Assembly: GCA_016714005.1 (NCBI GenBank)
Contig: JADJOA010000005.1
Location: 62,001-126,000 of the forward strand
DNA: 64,000 nucleotides
Source: Bacteroidota bacterium
Lineage (GTDB): Bacteria; Bacteroidota; Bacteroidia; AKYH767-A; OLB10
Direction: 5' to 3'
The notes beneath the pieces are model-generated. The model searched no databases and was not told the DNA's origin. It worked only from the letters and a program-made list of their open reading frames with translations. A program made the translations under genes and the position numbers. Shown piece by piece: positions 1-11,114 of the stretch (positions are counted from its first letter, which is position 1; each line of letters starts with the position of its first letter).

Positions 1-896
1 ACAGTAGTTTGTACAGGTGGGACCACAACATTAACCGCATCATCTACCCACCCGTTTTGGTGGAGTACAGCAAGTAACCCTACGGATACATTTAGCCTTC
101 AGCAAAGTATAACAGTAAATCCGTTAATAGAACCAGCTTTTATACTTAATGGTTTCTTTCAAAAGAAATCTGTTTCAATAGATGTTATCTCTCCTCCGGC
201 TGTAAATCTGGGTGTTGATACTACCATTTGCGAAGGAGAAACACTTCAACTGCACGCAGCAAATATGGGCTGCAATTACGTTTGGTCAACAAATGAAAAG
301 GAGGAATATGTGGAGGTTAAAAATTCCGGAACTTATTGGGTAGATGTAACAAACCAAGGTTGCACAGTAAGCGATACAGTTAATGTAAATGTTGAATTAG
401 TGCCGGACATTAGTCTTGGTTTAGATTCACTTTTTTGTTTAACAGATTACGATTCATTAGTCCTTGATGCAGGAGAAGGCAACAGTTACTTGTGGAGCCC
501 CACCGGAGAAACAACACGTTATAAAAGCGTTTCAATACCGGGTAATTATTCAGTAACTGTTATTTACTCAAACGGATGCAGCAATGTCGATTCAATTACA
601 GCATTGGAAACATGCCAGCCCAAAATATTTATTCCTAAAGCATTTTCTCCTAACAACGATTTGCTTAACGATAACTTTAAACCTTATGCAACTAATATTT
701 TAGGATTTGAAATGACAATAGTTAACCGCTGGGGGCAAACTGTTTTTAATGCAAACGATAAAGCCGGGACGGAAAGTTTAAACAAAAGAATGCACCACAA
801 GGCGTGTATGTTTACCAGATAACCTGTTACATTATTAATGAGGTAGGCAAACGTGTAGCATTGAACCTAAACGGATGGGTTGCATTAATTGAATAA
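1..896 (+). CDS. Gliding-motility-type / T9SS type B sorting-domain protein, C-terminal part
   Basis: This is the 3' end of a large secreted protein that begins left of the window; the frame is open from base 1. It shows Ig-like/PKD-type repeats (cysteine-containing modules with 'GVDTTICEGETLQL' and 'YVWSTNE'), followed by a C-terminal domain starting at 'IFIPKAFSPNNDLLNDNF' and 'VNRWGQTVF'. This is the CHU_C/gliding-motility-associated domain that directs type IX secretion (type B signal) in Bacteroidota. One base is missing near 767. After correction the frame continues through 'GVYVYQITC' to 'GWVALIE' and a TAA at 894-896, which is the expected end of this domain. It is probably a cell-surface adhesin or structural protein; the substrate is unknown. 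Confidence 0.8.
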
Positions 897-940
897 TCAG
901 ATAAAATAATAAGATGTTTCTTACACTTAAGTAATCAAAA

Positions 941-2180
941 CTAAGTGTACTTTGTTTTAAACCCTAAGAGGCTTAAGACCTTAAAGTAGTCTTTAAATGA
1001 CTTGGAAACACATTCGTAATCATCAAGCTCAATGTGGTTTGTTTTAAGTGCAAGTGGCACAAAACTCATAGCCATGCGATGGTCTGAGTACGTTTTAATT
1101 ATTTTCTGAGTGGGTTCAATTTTTGAACGTTCAAGAATTTTAAGTTTTGAAAAATAGCAGAAGTCTGTTTTAATATTCAGTTTGTAAGCCTCCCGCTGAA
1201 AAGCATAAGCCCTGTTGGATTCTTTTTATTACAAGGTTTTTTAAACCATGTAAATCAGATACCACATTTAATCCGCCACAAGTTGCAGCTACAGGCAATG
1301 CAAGGTCGGGTGTGTTAGTAAAGTTAAACGTGAAATAATCAGGTACCACGCTTTTTGTTTTTGTAATAACTATTCCGCTTTTATTATTGCTTGTTTTAAC
1401 TCCAAACAATTTAAAAATTTCTTTAGTAACCTCATCGCCTTGGAAGCTATTTGGCAAAAGGTTGTTTATTGTTATCTCGGCATTGTTACTCAAAGCAGCA
1501 ATCTCATAGATAAATGCAGCAGCACTCCAATCGGCATTAATAGTAAAATTGGTAGCAGCGTACTTTTGCTTTTTAATTACAATGCTGTTTTCTTCTTGCT
1601 TAACCATTATTCCAGACTGCACCATCATTTGGGCAGTCATGCTTATGTACGGTTGAGAGCTTATCGCATTTGTTAACGTTATCTCTAAACCTTTATCAAG
1701 AGATGGAGCAATCATCATTAGTGCCGAAACAAACTGGCTGCTTTCAGATGCATCAATACTCACCTTGTTTTGTTTGCTGAGCGATGAAGGTTTAATTCTA
1801 ATAGGAGGGAAGCCTTCCTTGTCTAAATAAGTAATGTCTGCTCCAAGTGTTTTTAGAGCATCAACCAATTTACCTATTGGGCGCAGCAACATCCTTTCAC
1901 TGCCCGTAATTACTTTTTCTTGTTGAGTAGAGCAGTAGTAAGCAGTTAAAAACCTTAAAACAGTTCCGGCATTTTCGCAATTAGCTTCATCTGCATTACT
2001 ACTAAGTAGCTTTTGCAAAAGGATAGTATCATCGGCATCTGATAAATTTTGTATATTACAAACATTACCACTCAGTGCATTAATAATAAGCGCCCTGTTG
2101 CTTTCGCTTTTACTATGTGGTAAACTTATTTCAGCTGAAAGTTTTTTTGTGTCAGGATGCGTTATTGTAATACCTTTCAT
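941..2180 (-). CDS. aroA: 3-phosphoshikimate 1-carboxyvinyltransferase (EPSP synthase)
   Basis: AroA transfers enolpyruvyl from PEP to shikimate-3-phosphate, the sixth step of the shikimate pathway, in the cytoplasm. The N-terminus has the substrate-binding motif 'LPHSKSESNRALI', then 'NAGTVLRFLTA'; the C-terminus has 'YSDHRMAMSF'. One extra A in an A5 run near 1214 breaks the frame after 'LKNLVIK'. Reading through it restores 'ESNRAYAFQREAYKLN' and the C-terminal lobe, ending at a TAG at 941-943. I chose ATG 2178-2180 ('MKGITITHP') rather than an upstream ATG at 2208-2210; it overlaps the corrected 3' end of aroB. It is the last gene of a leftward aromatic operon. The length of about 413 residues is normal. 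Confidence 0.88.
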
Positions 2181-3205
2181 GTTCGAGTTTGTAAATAGCA
2201 ATAGCATCAAGCATATCTTGTTTGCTGCAGGTGTTATTAATAGAAGCTTCTCCTATTTTGTTCAGCAAAAGTAAAATTAACTTTTCCCGAAACGTTTTTT
2301 TTGTCTGCTAGTAAAAATTTTTCAAGGTATTTTAAAGATGGCACATGAGGGGGGGGGAAATGTTTAAAAACACAGTCACCAATCGCTACTATTTCGTTTA
2401 AACTTAGTTTGTTATTTTTGAATGAAAGGCAACTTTCAATAAAAATACCTGCAGCAACGGCTTCTCCGTGTAAGATATCTAATTCGTTTTGTAAGTAGTA
2501 GCTTTCGATGGCATGTCCTATGGTATGTCCGAAGTTTAAAAGTTTTCTATAGTTAGCTTCTTTAAAATCTTTTTCCGTAATTTTTGTTTTTACAGTAATA
2601 GATTTTTTAAGTACTTCTTCCGTCACATTAAAATCTTTCTCAATCAAATTCCATAAACTTTGATCTGCAATTAAAGCATGTTTAAGAATTTCTGCCTTGC
2701 CGCTGTTTAAATGTCTTGGAGGGAGTGTTGTTAAAAACTCGCGGTGAATAACGGTGGCATGTGGTTGCGTAAAGCTTCCTATCATGTTCTTGAAATGCAA
2801 AAAGTCTACACCGGTTTTACCGCCAATGGCAGCATCCGTCATTGCCAATAAGGTAGTGGGTATGTTTACAAAGGCTATTCCTCTTTTGTAAACCGATGCA
2901 GCAAACCCTCCAATATCACAAACAGTGCCACCACCTAAATTTATCAGCAATGTATTTCGATCTGCATTCTTATTAAGTAAAGCCTTCCAGATAATTTCGC
3001 AGGTAGCTAAGGTTTTATTCTGTTCGCCCGATTTAATTTTTATTTCAGTAAAAGGTAAAACACCAATGTGTTTTTTAAAAACAGGCAGGCATTGTTTAGA
3101 TGTGTTATTATCCGTTAAAACAAAAACCTTTGAATGTTTAAATTTTGAAACCAGCAGTTTCCTTAGCTTCCTTAACGAATCCTTTCCTGTAATAATTACA
3201 CTCAA
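2152..3205 (-). CDS. aroB: 3-dehydroquinate synthase
   Basis: AroB converts DAHP to 3-dehydroquinate, step two of the shikimate pathway, using NAD+ and a divalent metal. Visible signatures are the NAD-binding 'NLGGGTVCDIGGFAAS', 'NIPTTLLAMTDAAIGGKTG', and the metal-ligand helices 'EILKHALI' and 'NFGHTIGHAIE'. The frame stops early at 2237 because an A run near 2262 seems one base short. With one A added, the protein continues 'NKIGEASINNTCSKQDMLDA' to TGA at 2152-2154, giving the usual AroB tail and length (about 351 residues). It overlaps the aroA start by 29 bp and follows the DAHP synthase gene after 15 bp, so the genes are probably co-transcribed. Confidence 0.92.
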
Positions 3206-3220
3206 AGCTATTGCTTAAAA

Positions 3221-4363
3221 TTATTGTTCTAACTTTTTTTCCGAATCAATATTCATTTGCATTGTTTGCTGGTAAATAGATTCGAGGTGAATGCTGTTAA
3301 GCAGATTTAATAAAAACTCGCGCGTAAGCTGTTTTTCAATTCCCGACTGTGTGCGCGTACGTAATATTTCCTCCCAGCGTTCAGGTTGAAGTATGGCTAC
3401 GTTATTCTTCTTCTTGTATTTGCCAATGGTTCTTGCCACATTCATGCGGTGTGCCAGCTTCTCAATTATCTCGGCATCTATCTCATCAATCTGGTCGCGC
3501 AGGTCTTCTAACTTACTTAACTCAAACACATCATCAACCGATGCCGAGCGCACTACTAATTTTTGCACCAACTCTTTAAACTCAGTAGGTGTAAGTTGCT
3601 GCTGTGCATCGCTCAATGCTTGGGAAGGGTTATTGTGCACTTCAATCATTAAACCATCGTATTGTAAATCTAACGCTACCTGGCTTACATAATTTATTAA
3701 CTGTGTGTTGCCGCAAATATGACTTGGATCGCAAATCAATGGTAATGCAGGAACTTTACGTCTTAACTCAATAGCTATTTCCCAAAAAGGTTTGTTGCGA
3801 TATAAATGCTTTTCATAGCTCGAAAAGCCGCGGTGTATGGCAGCAACTCTGTTTATGCCTGCTTTGTTTATTCGCTCAATAGCGCCCAGCCATAAGTCCA
3901 CATCGGGGTTAACGGGGTTCTTTACAAAAACAGGTATATCCACTCCGTTAAGAGAATTGGCAATCTCCTGAACTAAAAATGGATTAACTGTAGTGCGCGC
4001 TCCTATCCAAAAAAAATCAATGCCTGCCTTTAAAGCCTCTTCTACATGCTGTGGATTGGCAACCTCTGTTATTGCAGGCAGCCCAACGGCAGTGCTAACT
4101 TCTTTTATCCAGCTTAAAGCCACATTTCCCTTACCTTCAAATGCACCGGGACGTGTGCGTGGTTTCCATGCACCGGCACGTATAATATGTGCTCCACTTA
4201 ATTTCAAATCCTTTACAGAATTAAAAAGCTGATCGGGGTTTTCGGCACTACAAGGACCTGCAATTAATAAAGGAGTTTGATGCGGAAACCAGGATTTGAG
4301 AGGAAGCAATGTGTATGGTGTTTCTTGTTTTATGTTTGGAGTGTTATAATGATTAAAACTCAC
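3221..4363 (-). CDS. Bifunctional DAHP synthase / chorismate mutase (AroQ type)
   Basis: The N-terminal two thirds (about residues 25-265) is a 3-deoxy-7-phosphoheptulonate synthase of the KDO8PS-like class: 'LLIAGPCSAENPDQL', 'RAGAWKPRTRPGAFEG', 'DPSHICG'. It condenses PEP with erythrose-4-phosphate. The C-terminal part (about 275-360: 'LRDQIDEIDAEIIEKLAHRM', 'IGKYKKKNN') is an AroQ-type chorismate mutase. This fusion is common in Bacteroidota and joins the first shikimate step to the first committed step toward Phe/Tyr; the mutase domain can act as the feedback sensor. The 380-aa frame is intact. Its start overlaps the rocD stop by 11 bp, and aroB follows 15 bp downstream. Confidence 0.93.
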   Translation of the reverse strand: MSFNHYNTPNIKQETPYTLLPLKSWFPHQTPLLIAGPCSAENPDQLFNSVKDLKLSGAHIIRAGAWKPRTRPGAFEGKGNVALSWIKEVSTAVGLPAITEVANPQHVEEALKAGIDFFWIGARTTVNPFLVQEIANSLNGVDIPVFVKNPVNPDVDLWLGAIERINKAGINRVAAIHRGFSSYEKHLYRNKPFWEIAIELRRKVPALPLICDPSHICGNTQLINYVSQVALDLQYDGLMIEVHNNPSQALSDAQQQLTPTEFKELVQKLVVRSASVDDVFELSKLEDLRDQIDEIDAEIIEKLAHRMNVARTIGKYKKKNNVAILQPERWEEILRTRTQSGIEKQLTREFLLNLLNSIHLESIYQQTMQMNIDSEKKLEQ

Positions 4364-5584
4364 TAAATGTTTTCTTTATAATATCAACACACTCCATTAG
4401 CTGTTCTTCGGTAATAACCAACGGAGGTGCAAACCTTATTATATCGCCATGTGTTGGTTTGGCAAGCAACCCGTTTTCAGCCAGCTTAATGCAAAACTGC
4501 CATGCGTCTTTTCCTTCATGCGGTTTTATAACAATTGCATTGAGCAACCCTTTGCCTCGCACTGTTACCAACTGCTCATGCATAATGGCTCTTAATTCGG
4601 CACGAAGCATTTCGCCAAGGTAAGCAGCGTTTTCCGAAAGATTTTCAACCATCACCACCTCCATAGCCGCAGTTGCCACTGCACAGGCAAGCGGGTTGCC
4701 GCCATAAGTAGAGCCATGCTCACCAGGCTGTATGCAAAGCATTATCTCATCATCAGCCAAAACAGCGCTAACCGGAAGCACGCCTCCGCTTAATGCTTTA
4801 CCCAATATTAAAATATCAGGGCGAACATCTTCGTGCTCGCATGCAAGCATTTTCCGGTGCGCGCTATGCCTGTTTGTATTTCATCGGCAATAAAGAGCAC
4901 ATTGGCATTTTTGCAAAGACTATAAGCCCTATGCAGGAAACCATCATCAGGAACAATTACGCCTGCTTCGCCCTGTATAGGCTCAACCAAAAAGGCAGCC
5001 ACCGTTGGGTCTTCCAGTGCAGCGCTTAATGCCTCCGTATCGTTATAAGGAATGGTAATATAACCAGGTGTATAAGGACCGAAATCTTTTGTGGCTGTTG
5101 TATCGGTACTTGCCGATATAATAGAAATGGTACGACCATGAAAATTGCCTTCACAAAAAATAATCTTTGCCTGGTTGCGCGCAATATCTTTTTCCTCGTA
5201 TGCCCATTTGCGCGCAAGCTTTATGGCTGTTTCCACTGCTTCGGCACCGCTGTTCATAGGCAGCACTTTATCGTAACCAAATAATTTTGACAAAAACTTT
5301 TCGTACTCACCCAATTTACTGTTGTAAAATGCGCGAGATGTAAGTGTAAGCTCTTTTGCCTGCGTAACTAATGCATTAATAATTTTAGGATGGCAGTGCC
5401 CCTGGTTTAATGCACTGTAAGCCGATAAAAAATCGTAATAACGTTTGCCTTCTGCATCCCACACAAAAACACCTTCGCCTTTGGCAATAACCACTGGCAG
5501 CGGATGATAGTTGTGTGCACCATATTTATCTTCTAAAGCAACGTAATCGTGACTCGTCATTTTACTGAGCGTTTCTAAGTTCAT
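4353..5584 (-). CDS. rocD: Ornithine--oxo-acid transaminase
   Basis: This PLP-dependent class III aminotransferase converts ornithine and 2-oxoglutarate to glutamate semialdehyde and glutamate. It shows 'FLSAYSALNQGHCHPKI', 'NSGAEAVETAIKLARKW', 'NFHGRTISIISAS', 'VEPIQGEAGV', 'ADEIQTGIARTGK' and the PLP lysine in 'LGKALSGGVLPVSA'. The frame breaks after 'ARTGK' because an A run near 4850 is one base short; the rest reads normally to the stop at 4353. The corrected length of about 411 residues fits the family. The start could be M1 or M9 ('MTSHDYV'). It is first in the leftward run with the aromatic genes; the functional link is unclear. Confidence 0.9.
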
Positions 5585-5916
5585 AAAGTGTTTGTTTTAT
5601 GTTGCGAATATAGGTATTAGGCACTATGTTTTTAATGCCTTATGTAACACTTATTGTGAGCGAATGGTTGGTTAAAACTCTGTGACGTATAAAACAAAGG
5701 CAAGGGCCCTATATATTGATTGATTAAAGCCTTTATATTATTGTAAAGGTTTTTTTTATATAGTGAGGGCTGAGGATTAGTGCTTACTTTTTGTTTTTCC
5801 CATTCGTAAATCGTAAAATTTTCTCGCGTTTGAATAATAGCGTTTAATGGCTCAATTATATTTTTACTTTTACATAAGCTTCAGAAAATAATTTTTAACA
5901 CCTTAAACTTAATTAC
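5585..5916. other. Intergenic region between divergent rocD and a T9SS cargo gene
   Basis: There is no convincing ORF or RNA here. A small hairpin with a T tract occurs at about 5728-5760 (CCTTTA/TAAAGG arms). Promoters for both flanking genes should lie in this gap, but I cannot assign boxes with confidence. Confidence 0.5.
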
Positions 5917-8817
5917 ATGGCTAAACTCTACTCTTTAACATCCATTATTCTGTTGGCATTTTGTTTTAATTCAATTGCACAACAATCAACTATAAGGAAA
6001 GACAAAATTGTTCCTGTTACAAAGCCTATAGGGGCTGAAATGCATATCCCGGTAAGGGATATTAACCCAACGGTTGCTGCTCCAGCCAGTTCATCTGCTA
6101 CACCATTATTTACCGTAATTGGATATACAACCTACGATTTGCAAACCAACAAATCGGCAACCAACTCGCTTTACAATAACGGAAACAACATTGGCGGTGC
6201 ATGGACCTTTAGTAGTGACCCGGGCGGCAATTATCCTGACCGTGGAACCGCTGTAAACCATAGCGGCACCAACGGCACAACGTGGCAGGCGCAACCCGGT
6301 GTAAGAATTGTAGCCAACCGCACAGGGTGGGGAAATATTGATATGCTTGGCACCGGTGAATGCTTTCTTGCGCATAAGGGTAATGATTCGTTACAATTTT
6401 ATTATCGCCCCACGCAGGGAACAGGTTCATGGGTAGGCTCAGGTGTTCCTTATTCGCTGGTTGCTCCTGTGTGGCCGCGGATGAAAACCGGTGGAGCAAA
6501 TGGCCAGTCGGTTCATGTTATTGCATGTTCTCAGGCACTGCCACCTTTGGTAAACGGAATGTTAAGCCCTATGATGTATTACCGGTCGCTTGATGGCGGA
6601 GTAACGTGGGATCAGTCAGATGTTTTTTTGCCGGGAGTAGATTCAACTCATTATTACGAAATGGCTGCTGATGCCTATGCAATAGATGTAAAAGGAGATA
6701 TTGTAGCCATTGTGCATGCTGGGTTAACTAATGATTTTATTTTGTGGAAGTCATTTGATAATGGATCCACATGGTTAAGAACAGTAATAAAGAATTTTCC
6801 TGTTGCTGCCTATAATCAAAACACAATGAATACTGATTTAAACCTGGATGGTGCAGGAGATACAGTTGAAACCACCGATGGCAGCGTGGAAGTACTGATA
6901 GATAACAACGGAATGGTACATTGCTGGGTAGGAAGAATGTTTGTGCTACAGGATCCCGGTTCAAGCCTTGGTTATCTTCCAACTTCTGATGGTCTGTTTT
7001 ACTGGAATGAGCAATTTCCGCTGGCTAACCCGGTTGTTCTGGTTTCAGCGCTAACCAGCGGAGGGCTACAAAATATTGGTCCCAATATTCCTACATATAA
7101 TACAAGCCTTTGCAGTATGCCAACTGCAGGTATTGATAATACGTCCAACATCTATCTTGCATACTCTGCAATAGTTGAAGGCACAATAAATGGTGCCGGG
7201 CTTCAAAGTTACCGGAATGTTTATTGCATTAAATCACCAGATAATGGTCAAACATGGTCAGCACCTGTAAATCTGTCTGATGATAATTTTTCTGAAGCTG
7301 TTTACCCGGTAATGGCAAGAGATGCTGACTCTTTTATTCATATAAAGTGGATGCTTGATGGAGAACCCGGTACAGCATTACTTGAGAGTGACCCCATTAG
7401 TACAAATGATATTGTTTATGATCAGGAAGATACAACAGGATTATTTACATCGTTTGCTCCGCTGCCCCCTCATCAGAATATATTCAGCGGAACAGTATTT
7501 TTTGATGCCAATCAAAACGGAGTAAAAGACCCGGGAGAGAATGGAATGTGGCAGCAAGCAATTTTGCTTTTGCCAAGCAATGTTGTTTACTATACGAGCA
7601 CCAATGGTGAGTTTAATTTTTTTGCCGACAGTGGCACTCATACAGTGCAGGTTTTACCGGGTACTAATTTTCAACTGACATCTGCGGCTACATATAACGT
7701 TACAGCAGGAGTAGGGCAAATTTTTTCAAATCTTGATTTTGGTCTTACAGGAATATCTCCTGCGTCAAGTTTAATTTCATGGCTCACAGGGAGTGTGGCA
7801 CGATGCAACGGCAATGTTAATCATTGGATTAACTACGCCAATGACGGGAATATGGCACTAAATGGTGTTATTAAATTTGTAAAAGATCCTGATATGACTT
7901 TTGTTCAGAGCAACCCGCCATTTAATTCCAGTAATGGCGACACACTGTTTTGGAATTATTCTAACCTGCTTCCGTTCGAGCAAAGATCAGTTTTGCTAAT
8001 ATTAAACATTTCACCTCCTGCATTAAATCCCGGAGATACGGTTATTAACTGTGCAGAGATTAATTTTCATGTCTCAAGTACAAGCAGTAATTGTCTGCAG
8101 CAGATTGTTGTTTGCTCATTCGATCCTAATGATAAAATGGTTACACCGGCAGGAGTGGGGGCTTCGCATTACACGCTGTTGTCCGATACATTACAATACA
8201 CTATCCGTTTTCAAAACACAGGAACGGATACTGCATTTACCGTAAGAATAAAGGATACACTTGACCCTTGGTTTGATTTGAATTCATTTAAGCTGCTGAC
8301 AGCAAGCCATCCTGTTCAAACAAGACTGAATAATGACGGCTCCCTTGAATTTTTATTTGCCAACATTCTGTTACCTGACAGTAATACAAACCAGGCAGCA
8401 AGCAACGGGTTTGTGAAATATGCCGTTAAACCCAAAGCATCAACACCACCATTTACAACAGTTTATAACACTGCATATATATTTTTCGATTTTAATGACC
8501 TGATTGCTACCAACACCACTTTTAATACACTTATAAATACGCTTGGTACTAATGATAATGCCACGGGAAATAATGCTGTACTTGTTTATCCAAATCCTTT
8601 TAAAGAATACATTCAGATAAAGTTTTCTAATACAACAGGTAAAGAGCTTAGGTTAGAAATTACCGATTTAGCAGGAAGGGTATTTCATAGAGTGCCTGCT
8701 ATTACAACTGAGAGTGTACTGATTAGCACGAAAAATATTTCTGGTGGAATTTATTTTTACAGACTACTCGATATGAGTGATAAAGTTATAGGTAGCGGAA
8801 AGATTGTAGCCCAATAA
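5917..8817 (+). CDS. T9SS type A secreted protein with BNR/sialidase-like region and DUF7619-type domain
   Basis: An intact 966-aa frame. Residues 1-21 form a signal peptide ending 'FNSIAQQ'. Residues of about 80-510 contain Asp/Trp-rich repeats such as 'YYRSLDGGVTWDQS', 'WKSFDNGSTWLR' and 'CIKSPDNGQTWSAP', typical of BNR/Asp-box propellers. About 525-610 resembles an SdrD-B-like module ('GTVFFDANQNGVKDPGE'). About 735-870 carries 'CSFDPNDKMVTPAG' and 'YTIRFQNTGTDTAFTVRIKD', a conserved domain (DUF7619-like) in Bacteroidota surface proteins. The end has the Por-type sorting signal 'VLVYPNPFKEYIQIKF'. It is exported by Sec and then T9SS, and cleaved or anchored at the surface. The substrate is unknown; Asp boxes alone do not prove sialidase activity. 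Confidence 0.85.
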   Translation: MAKLYSLTSIILLAFCFNSIAQQSTIRKDKIVPVTKPIGAEMHIPVRDINPTVAAPASSSATPLFTVIGYTTYDLQTNKSATNSLYNNGNNIGGAWTFSSDPGGNYPDRGTAVNHSGTNGTTWQAQPGVRIVANRTGWGNIDMLGTGECFLAHKGNDSLQFYYRPTQGTGSWVGSGVPYSLVAPVWPRMKTGGANGQSVHVIACSQALPPLVNGMLSPMMYYRSLDGGVTWDQSDVFLPGVDSTHYYEMAADAYAIDVKGDIVAIVHAGLTNDFILWKSFDNGSTWLRTVIKNFPVAAYNQNTMNTDLNLDGAGDTVETTDGSVEVLIDNNGMVHCWVGRMFVLQDPGSSLGYLPTSDGLFYWNEQFPLANPVVLVSALTSGGLQNIGPNIPTYNTSLCSMPTAGIDNTSNIYLAYSAIVEGTINGAGLQSYRNVYCIKSPDNGQTWSAPVNLSDDNFSEAVYPVMARDADSFIHIKWMLDGEPGTALLESDPISTNDIVYDQEDTTGLFTSFAPLPPHQNIFSGTVFFDANQNGVKDPGENGMWQQAILLLPSNVVYYTSTNGEFNFFADSGTHTVQVLPGTNFQLTSAATYNVTAGVGQIFSNLDFGLTGISPASSLISWLTGSVARCNGNVNHWINYANDGNMALNGVIKFVKDPDMTFVQSNPPFNSSNGDTLFWNYSNLLPFEQRSVLLILNISPPALNPGDTVINCAEINFHVSSTSSNCLQQIVVCSFDPNDKMVTPAGVGASHYTLLSDTLQYTIRFQNTGTDTAFTVRIKDTLDPWFDLNSFKLLTASHPVQTRLNNDGSLEFLFANILLPDSNTNQAASNGFVKYAVKPKASTPPFTTVYNTAYIFFDFNDLIATNTTFNTLINTLGTNDNATGNNAVLVYPNPFKEYIQIKFSNTTGKELRLEITDLAGRVFHRVPAITTESVLISTKNISGGIYFYRLLDMSDKVIGSGKIVAQ

Positions 8818-8900
8818 TAAAGCAATAGATGCATAGCCAGCGCGTTGTTAAAAGTATACCAGAGTTTGATTTTTATAAATAACTGTATTTTTATTCTACA

Positions 8901-9769
8901 ATGTTCAACATCCTTATATCAAAAAACTTCGCATGGACTTGCTTTAGACTAGAGCGAGTAAGAACTACGACAAAAAACATTATTGTTTATGCTTTATTTC
9001 TGTGCATTTCATGCAACAATGTAAATGGGCAAAGCAGCTCACTTTCTGAAGAATATCTTCGGTTAGCAGATGATTTTAAAAAAAGTATGAAACAGGACAG
9101 TGCAATAAAATATTATGAAAAAGCAGCAGTAGAATTTCAAGCCTTGGGAAACGTTGAAAAATTTGTGTACTCATATAACCATATAGGAATTATACTAACA
9201 AGGCAGGATAACTATGAAAAGTCAAAATTCTATTTGGAGAAAGCGCTCTCAATAGGTCTTTCTTCGCTTGATAGCAACAACCTGGTAATTGCAACCACTT
9301 ACATTAGCTTAGGAGTAAATTATAATGCAGAAGAAAATTACAGCCGGTCATTATTTTATCATAATAAAGCTCTTGCAATACGGCTACTAAAACTGGGGGA
9401 ATATCATGCTGATGTGGCAACAAGTTATGGGAACATAGGAAACGTTTATTTTAATAGTAAGGACTACGAAAAAGCTATTGATGCCCATTTAAAAGCAATG
9501 GAAATAAGGGAAAAGCTTTTGGTAACACTGGCGTAGAGGTTATTCAATCTTTTACCAACTTGGGAAACGCTTACAGGGAGAAAAAGAGCTATGAGACATC
9601 ATTAGCATATTTTGAAAAAGCTTTGCAGAATAAAGTTAAACAAGTTGGACAAGGGCATAAAGACCTGGTAAAACTTTATAAAAATATAAGTGACGTGTAT
9701 TACTTAATGAACAACAGAGAGCAAGGTGATTTTTATAAAATAAAATCAGAGGAGATTTTGAAGAATTGA
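8901..9769 (+). CDS. Tetratricopeptide repeat protein
   Basis: A short hydrophobic segment ('NIIVYALFLCISCNNV') precedes several TPR units: 'AIKYYEKAAVEFQALGN', 'SKFYLEKALSIGLSSLD', 'SLFYHNKALAIRLLKLG', 'AIDAHLKAMEIREK' and 'TSLAYFEKALQNKVKQ'. The frame breaks at about 9522 ('EKLLVTLA' then stop); one missing base restores 'EKLLGNTGVEVIQSFTNLG', joining the second part at 9560-9769. The total is about 290 residues. 'LCISCNN' could be a lipobox if translation starts further downstream. The domain is a protein-interaction scaffold; no partner is evident. Such proteins are often the N-terminal half of sensor proteins, but no kinase follows here. Confidence 0.7.
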
Positions 9770-9808
9770 AATTATTTTGAGGACGAGTGGGATTTTAAAA
9801 GTATCTCT

Positions 9809-10192
9809 CTAAGTATTTTTCCCTTTATACTTCACAAAAATATTTATCCATATCAACCTTGCCAGCCTAAAAGTAAGTGGCACCAACAAAACAGATGGAA
9901 CAATAATTCCAAGTAAAAAATACATGAGGGGAAGGTTATCAGGCGCAAGCACCTCTATGGCTATCCATAGCGTTACCATTAGGGCAACATTAAGTGCATA
10001 GCTTACAAACATAGCTCCAAAATAAAAACCTGTTTCGGGCATAAAGCTGCCTTTGCAAACACTGCAATTGTTTTCCATTTTATCGAACTGACGCAGGTTA
10101 AACGGGTTAGAAGAGTTAAAAAAATGCCCCTCATGGCAATGCGGGCATTTATTATTTAGTATGCTGTATAGCTTTGAACCTTTACCTATCAT
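9809..10192 (-). CDS. DUF983 family membrane protein
   Basis: 127 residues, intact. The N-terminus has a zinc-ribbon-like arrangement, 'NKCPHCHEGHFF' followed by 'NNCSVCKGSF'. Two hydrophobic helices follow (about 57-80 and 88-112). This matches the DUF983 family, small inner-membrane proteins of unknown function common in Bacteroidota and Alphaproteobacteria. It is convergent with the TPR gene and divergent from the TIGR02757 gene. Confidence 0.85.
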   Translation of the reverse strand: MIGKGSKLYSILNNKCPHCHEGHFFNSSNPFNLRQFDKMENNCSVCKGSFMPETGFYFGAMFVSYALNVALMVTLWIAIEVLAPDNLPLMYFLLGIIVPSVLLVPLTFRLARLIWINIFVKYKGKNT

Positions 10193-10313
10193 CTTTTAAA
10201 AAAATAACAATGCAAATATAGTTTGCTTAGCTATTGGTGTTAATGGCTTATAAGAGGTTTAAAGTTTATACAGAGCATCACTTGCCGTTTAAATTTATTT
10301 TACTTTTCGCCTT

Positions 10314-11114
10314 GTGAATTCAAAAATCAATAAATCTTTTCTGGCAGAGATGCTTGAAGAAAGTTACTTCAAATACAACAACAAAAAATTTATTGCCGAT
10401 GACCCCATTTCTATTCCCCACGGGTTTACGCAGAAGGAAGATATAGAAATAAGCGCATTTTTAGCAGCAGCAATTGCATGGGGGCAGCGTAAAACAATAC
10501 TGGTTAATGCAGGTAAGTTGATGCGTTACATGGATAATGCACCTTACGATTTTGTTATAAACAGCACAGCAACCGATTTATTACACTTTAAAAAATTTGT
10601 GCATCGCACTTTTAATGGCGATGATTGTGTACACTTTGTTAAGGCGCTTAAAAAAATATACCTGCACCATGCGGGATTAGAAGCTGTGATAAAAAATGCT
10701 ATGCAAGTTAATGATCATAACCTTGTGAATGGAATAAGCGGATTGCGCGAAATATTTTTTGCATTAAAGCATTTGCCACGTACACAAAAACATTTTGCCA
10801 ACCCGCTTAAAAATTCATCGTGCAAAAGAATTAATATGTTTTTGAGATGGATGATAAGAAAAGATAAAGCCGGTGTTGATTTTGGTTTATGGAATATTTC
10901 ACCGGCATTGCTTCTTTGCCCTTTAGACGTGCACACGGGCAGAATAGCACGCGAACTTGGTTTACTGAACAGAGCGCAGGATGATTTAAAAGCGGTAATT
11001 GAACTTACCAATGCGCTAAAGGAATTTGACAAAACCGATCCTGTGAAATACGACTTTGCTTTGTTTGGTTTGGGAATTGATAAAAAAGCGGGACAATTAC
11101 TCAGCAAGTTTTAA
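10314..11114 (+). CDS. TIGR02757 family (DUF2400) protein
   Basis: 266 residues with a GTG start. The pattern 'DDPISIPHGFTQKEDIEI', 'AFLAAAIAWGQRKTIL', 'KRINMFLRWMIRKD' and 'LDVHTGRIARELGLL' identifies the TIGR02757/DUF2400 family. Parts resemble DNA glycosylase-like helical folds (compare 'PLDVHTGRIAR' and the final 'DPVKYDFALFGLGI'), but no activity is established to my knowledge. The 3' end overlaps the convergent hypothetical gene by 18 bp. Confidence 0.85.
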   Translation: MNSKINKSFLAEMLEESYFKYNNKKFIADDPISIPHGFTQKEDIEISAFLAAAIAWGQRKTILVNAGKLMRYMDNAPYDFVINSTATDLLHFKKFVHRTFNGDDCVHFVKALKKIYLHHAGLEAVIKNAMQVNDHNLVNGISGLREIFFALKHLPRTQKHFANPLKNSSCKRINMFLRWMIRKDKAGVDFGLWNISPALLLCPLDVHTGRIARELGLLNRAQDDLKAVIELTNALKEFDKTDPVKYDFALFGLGIDKKAGQLLSKF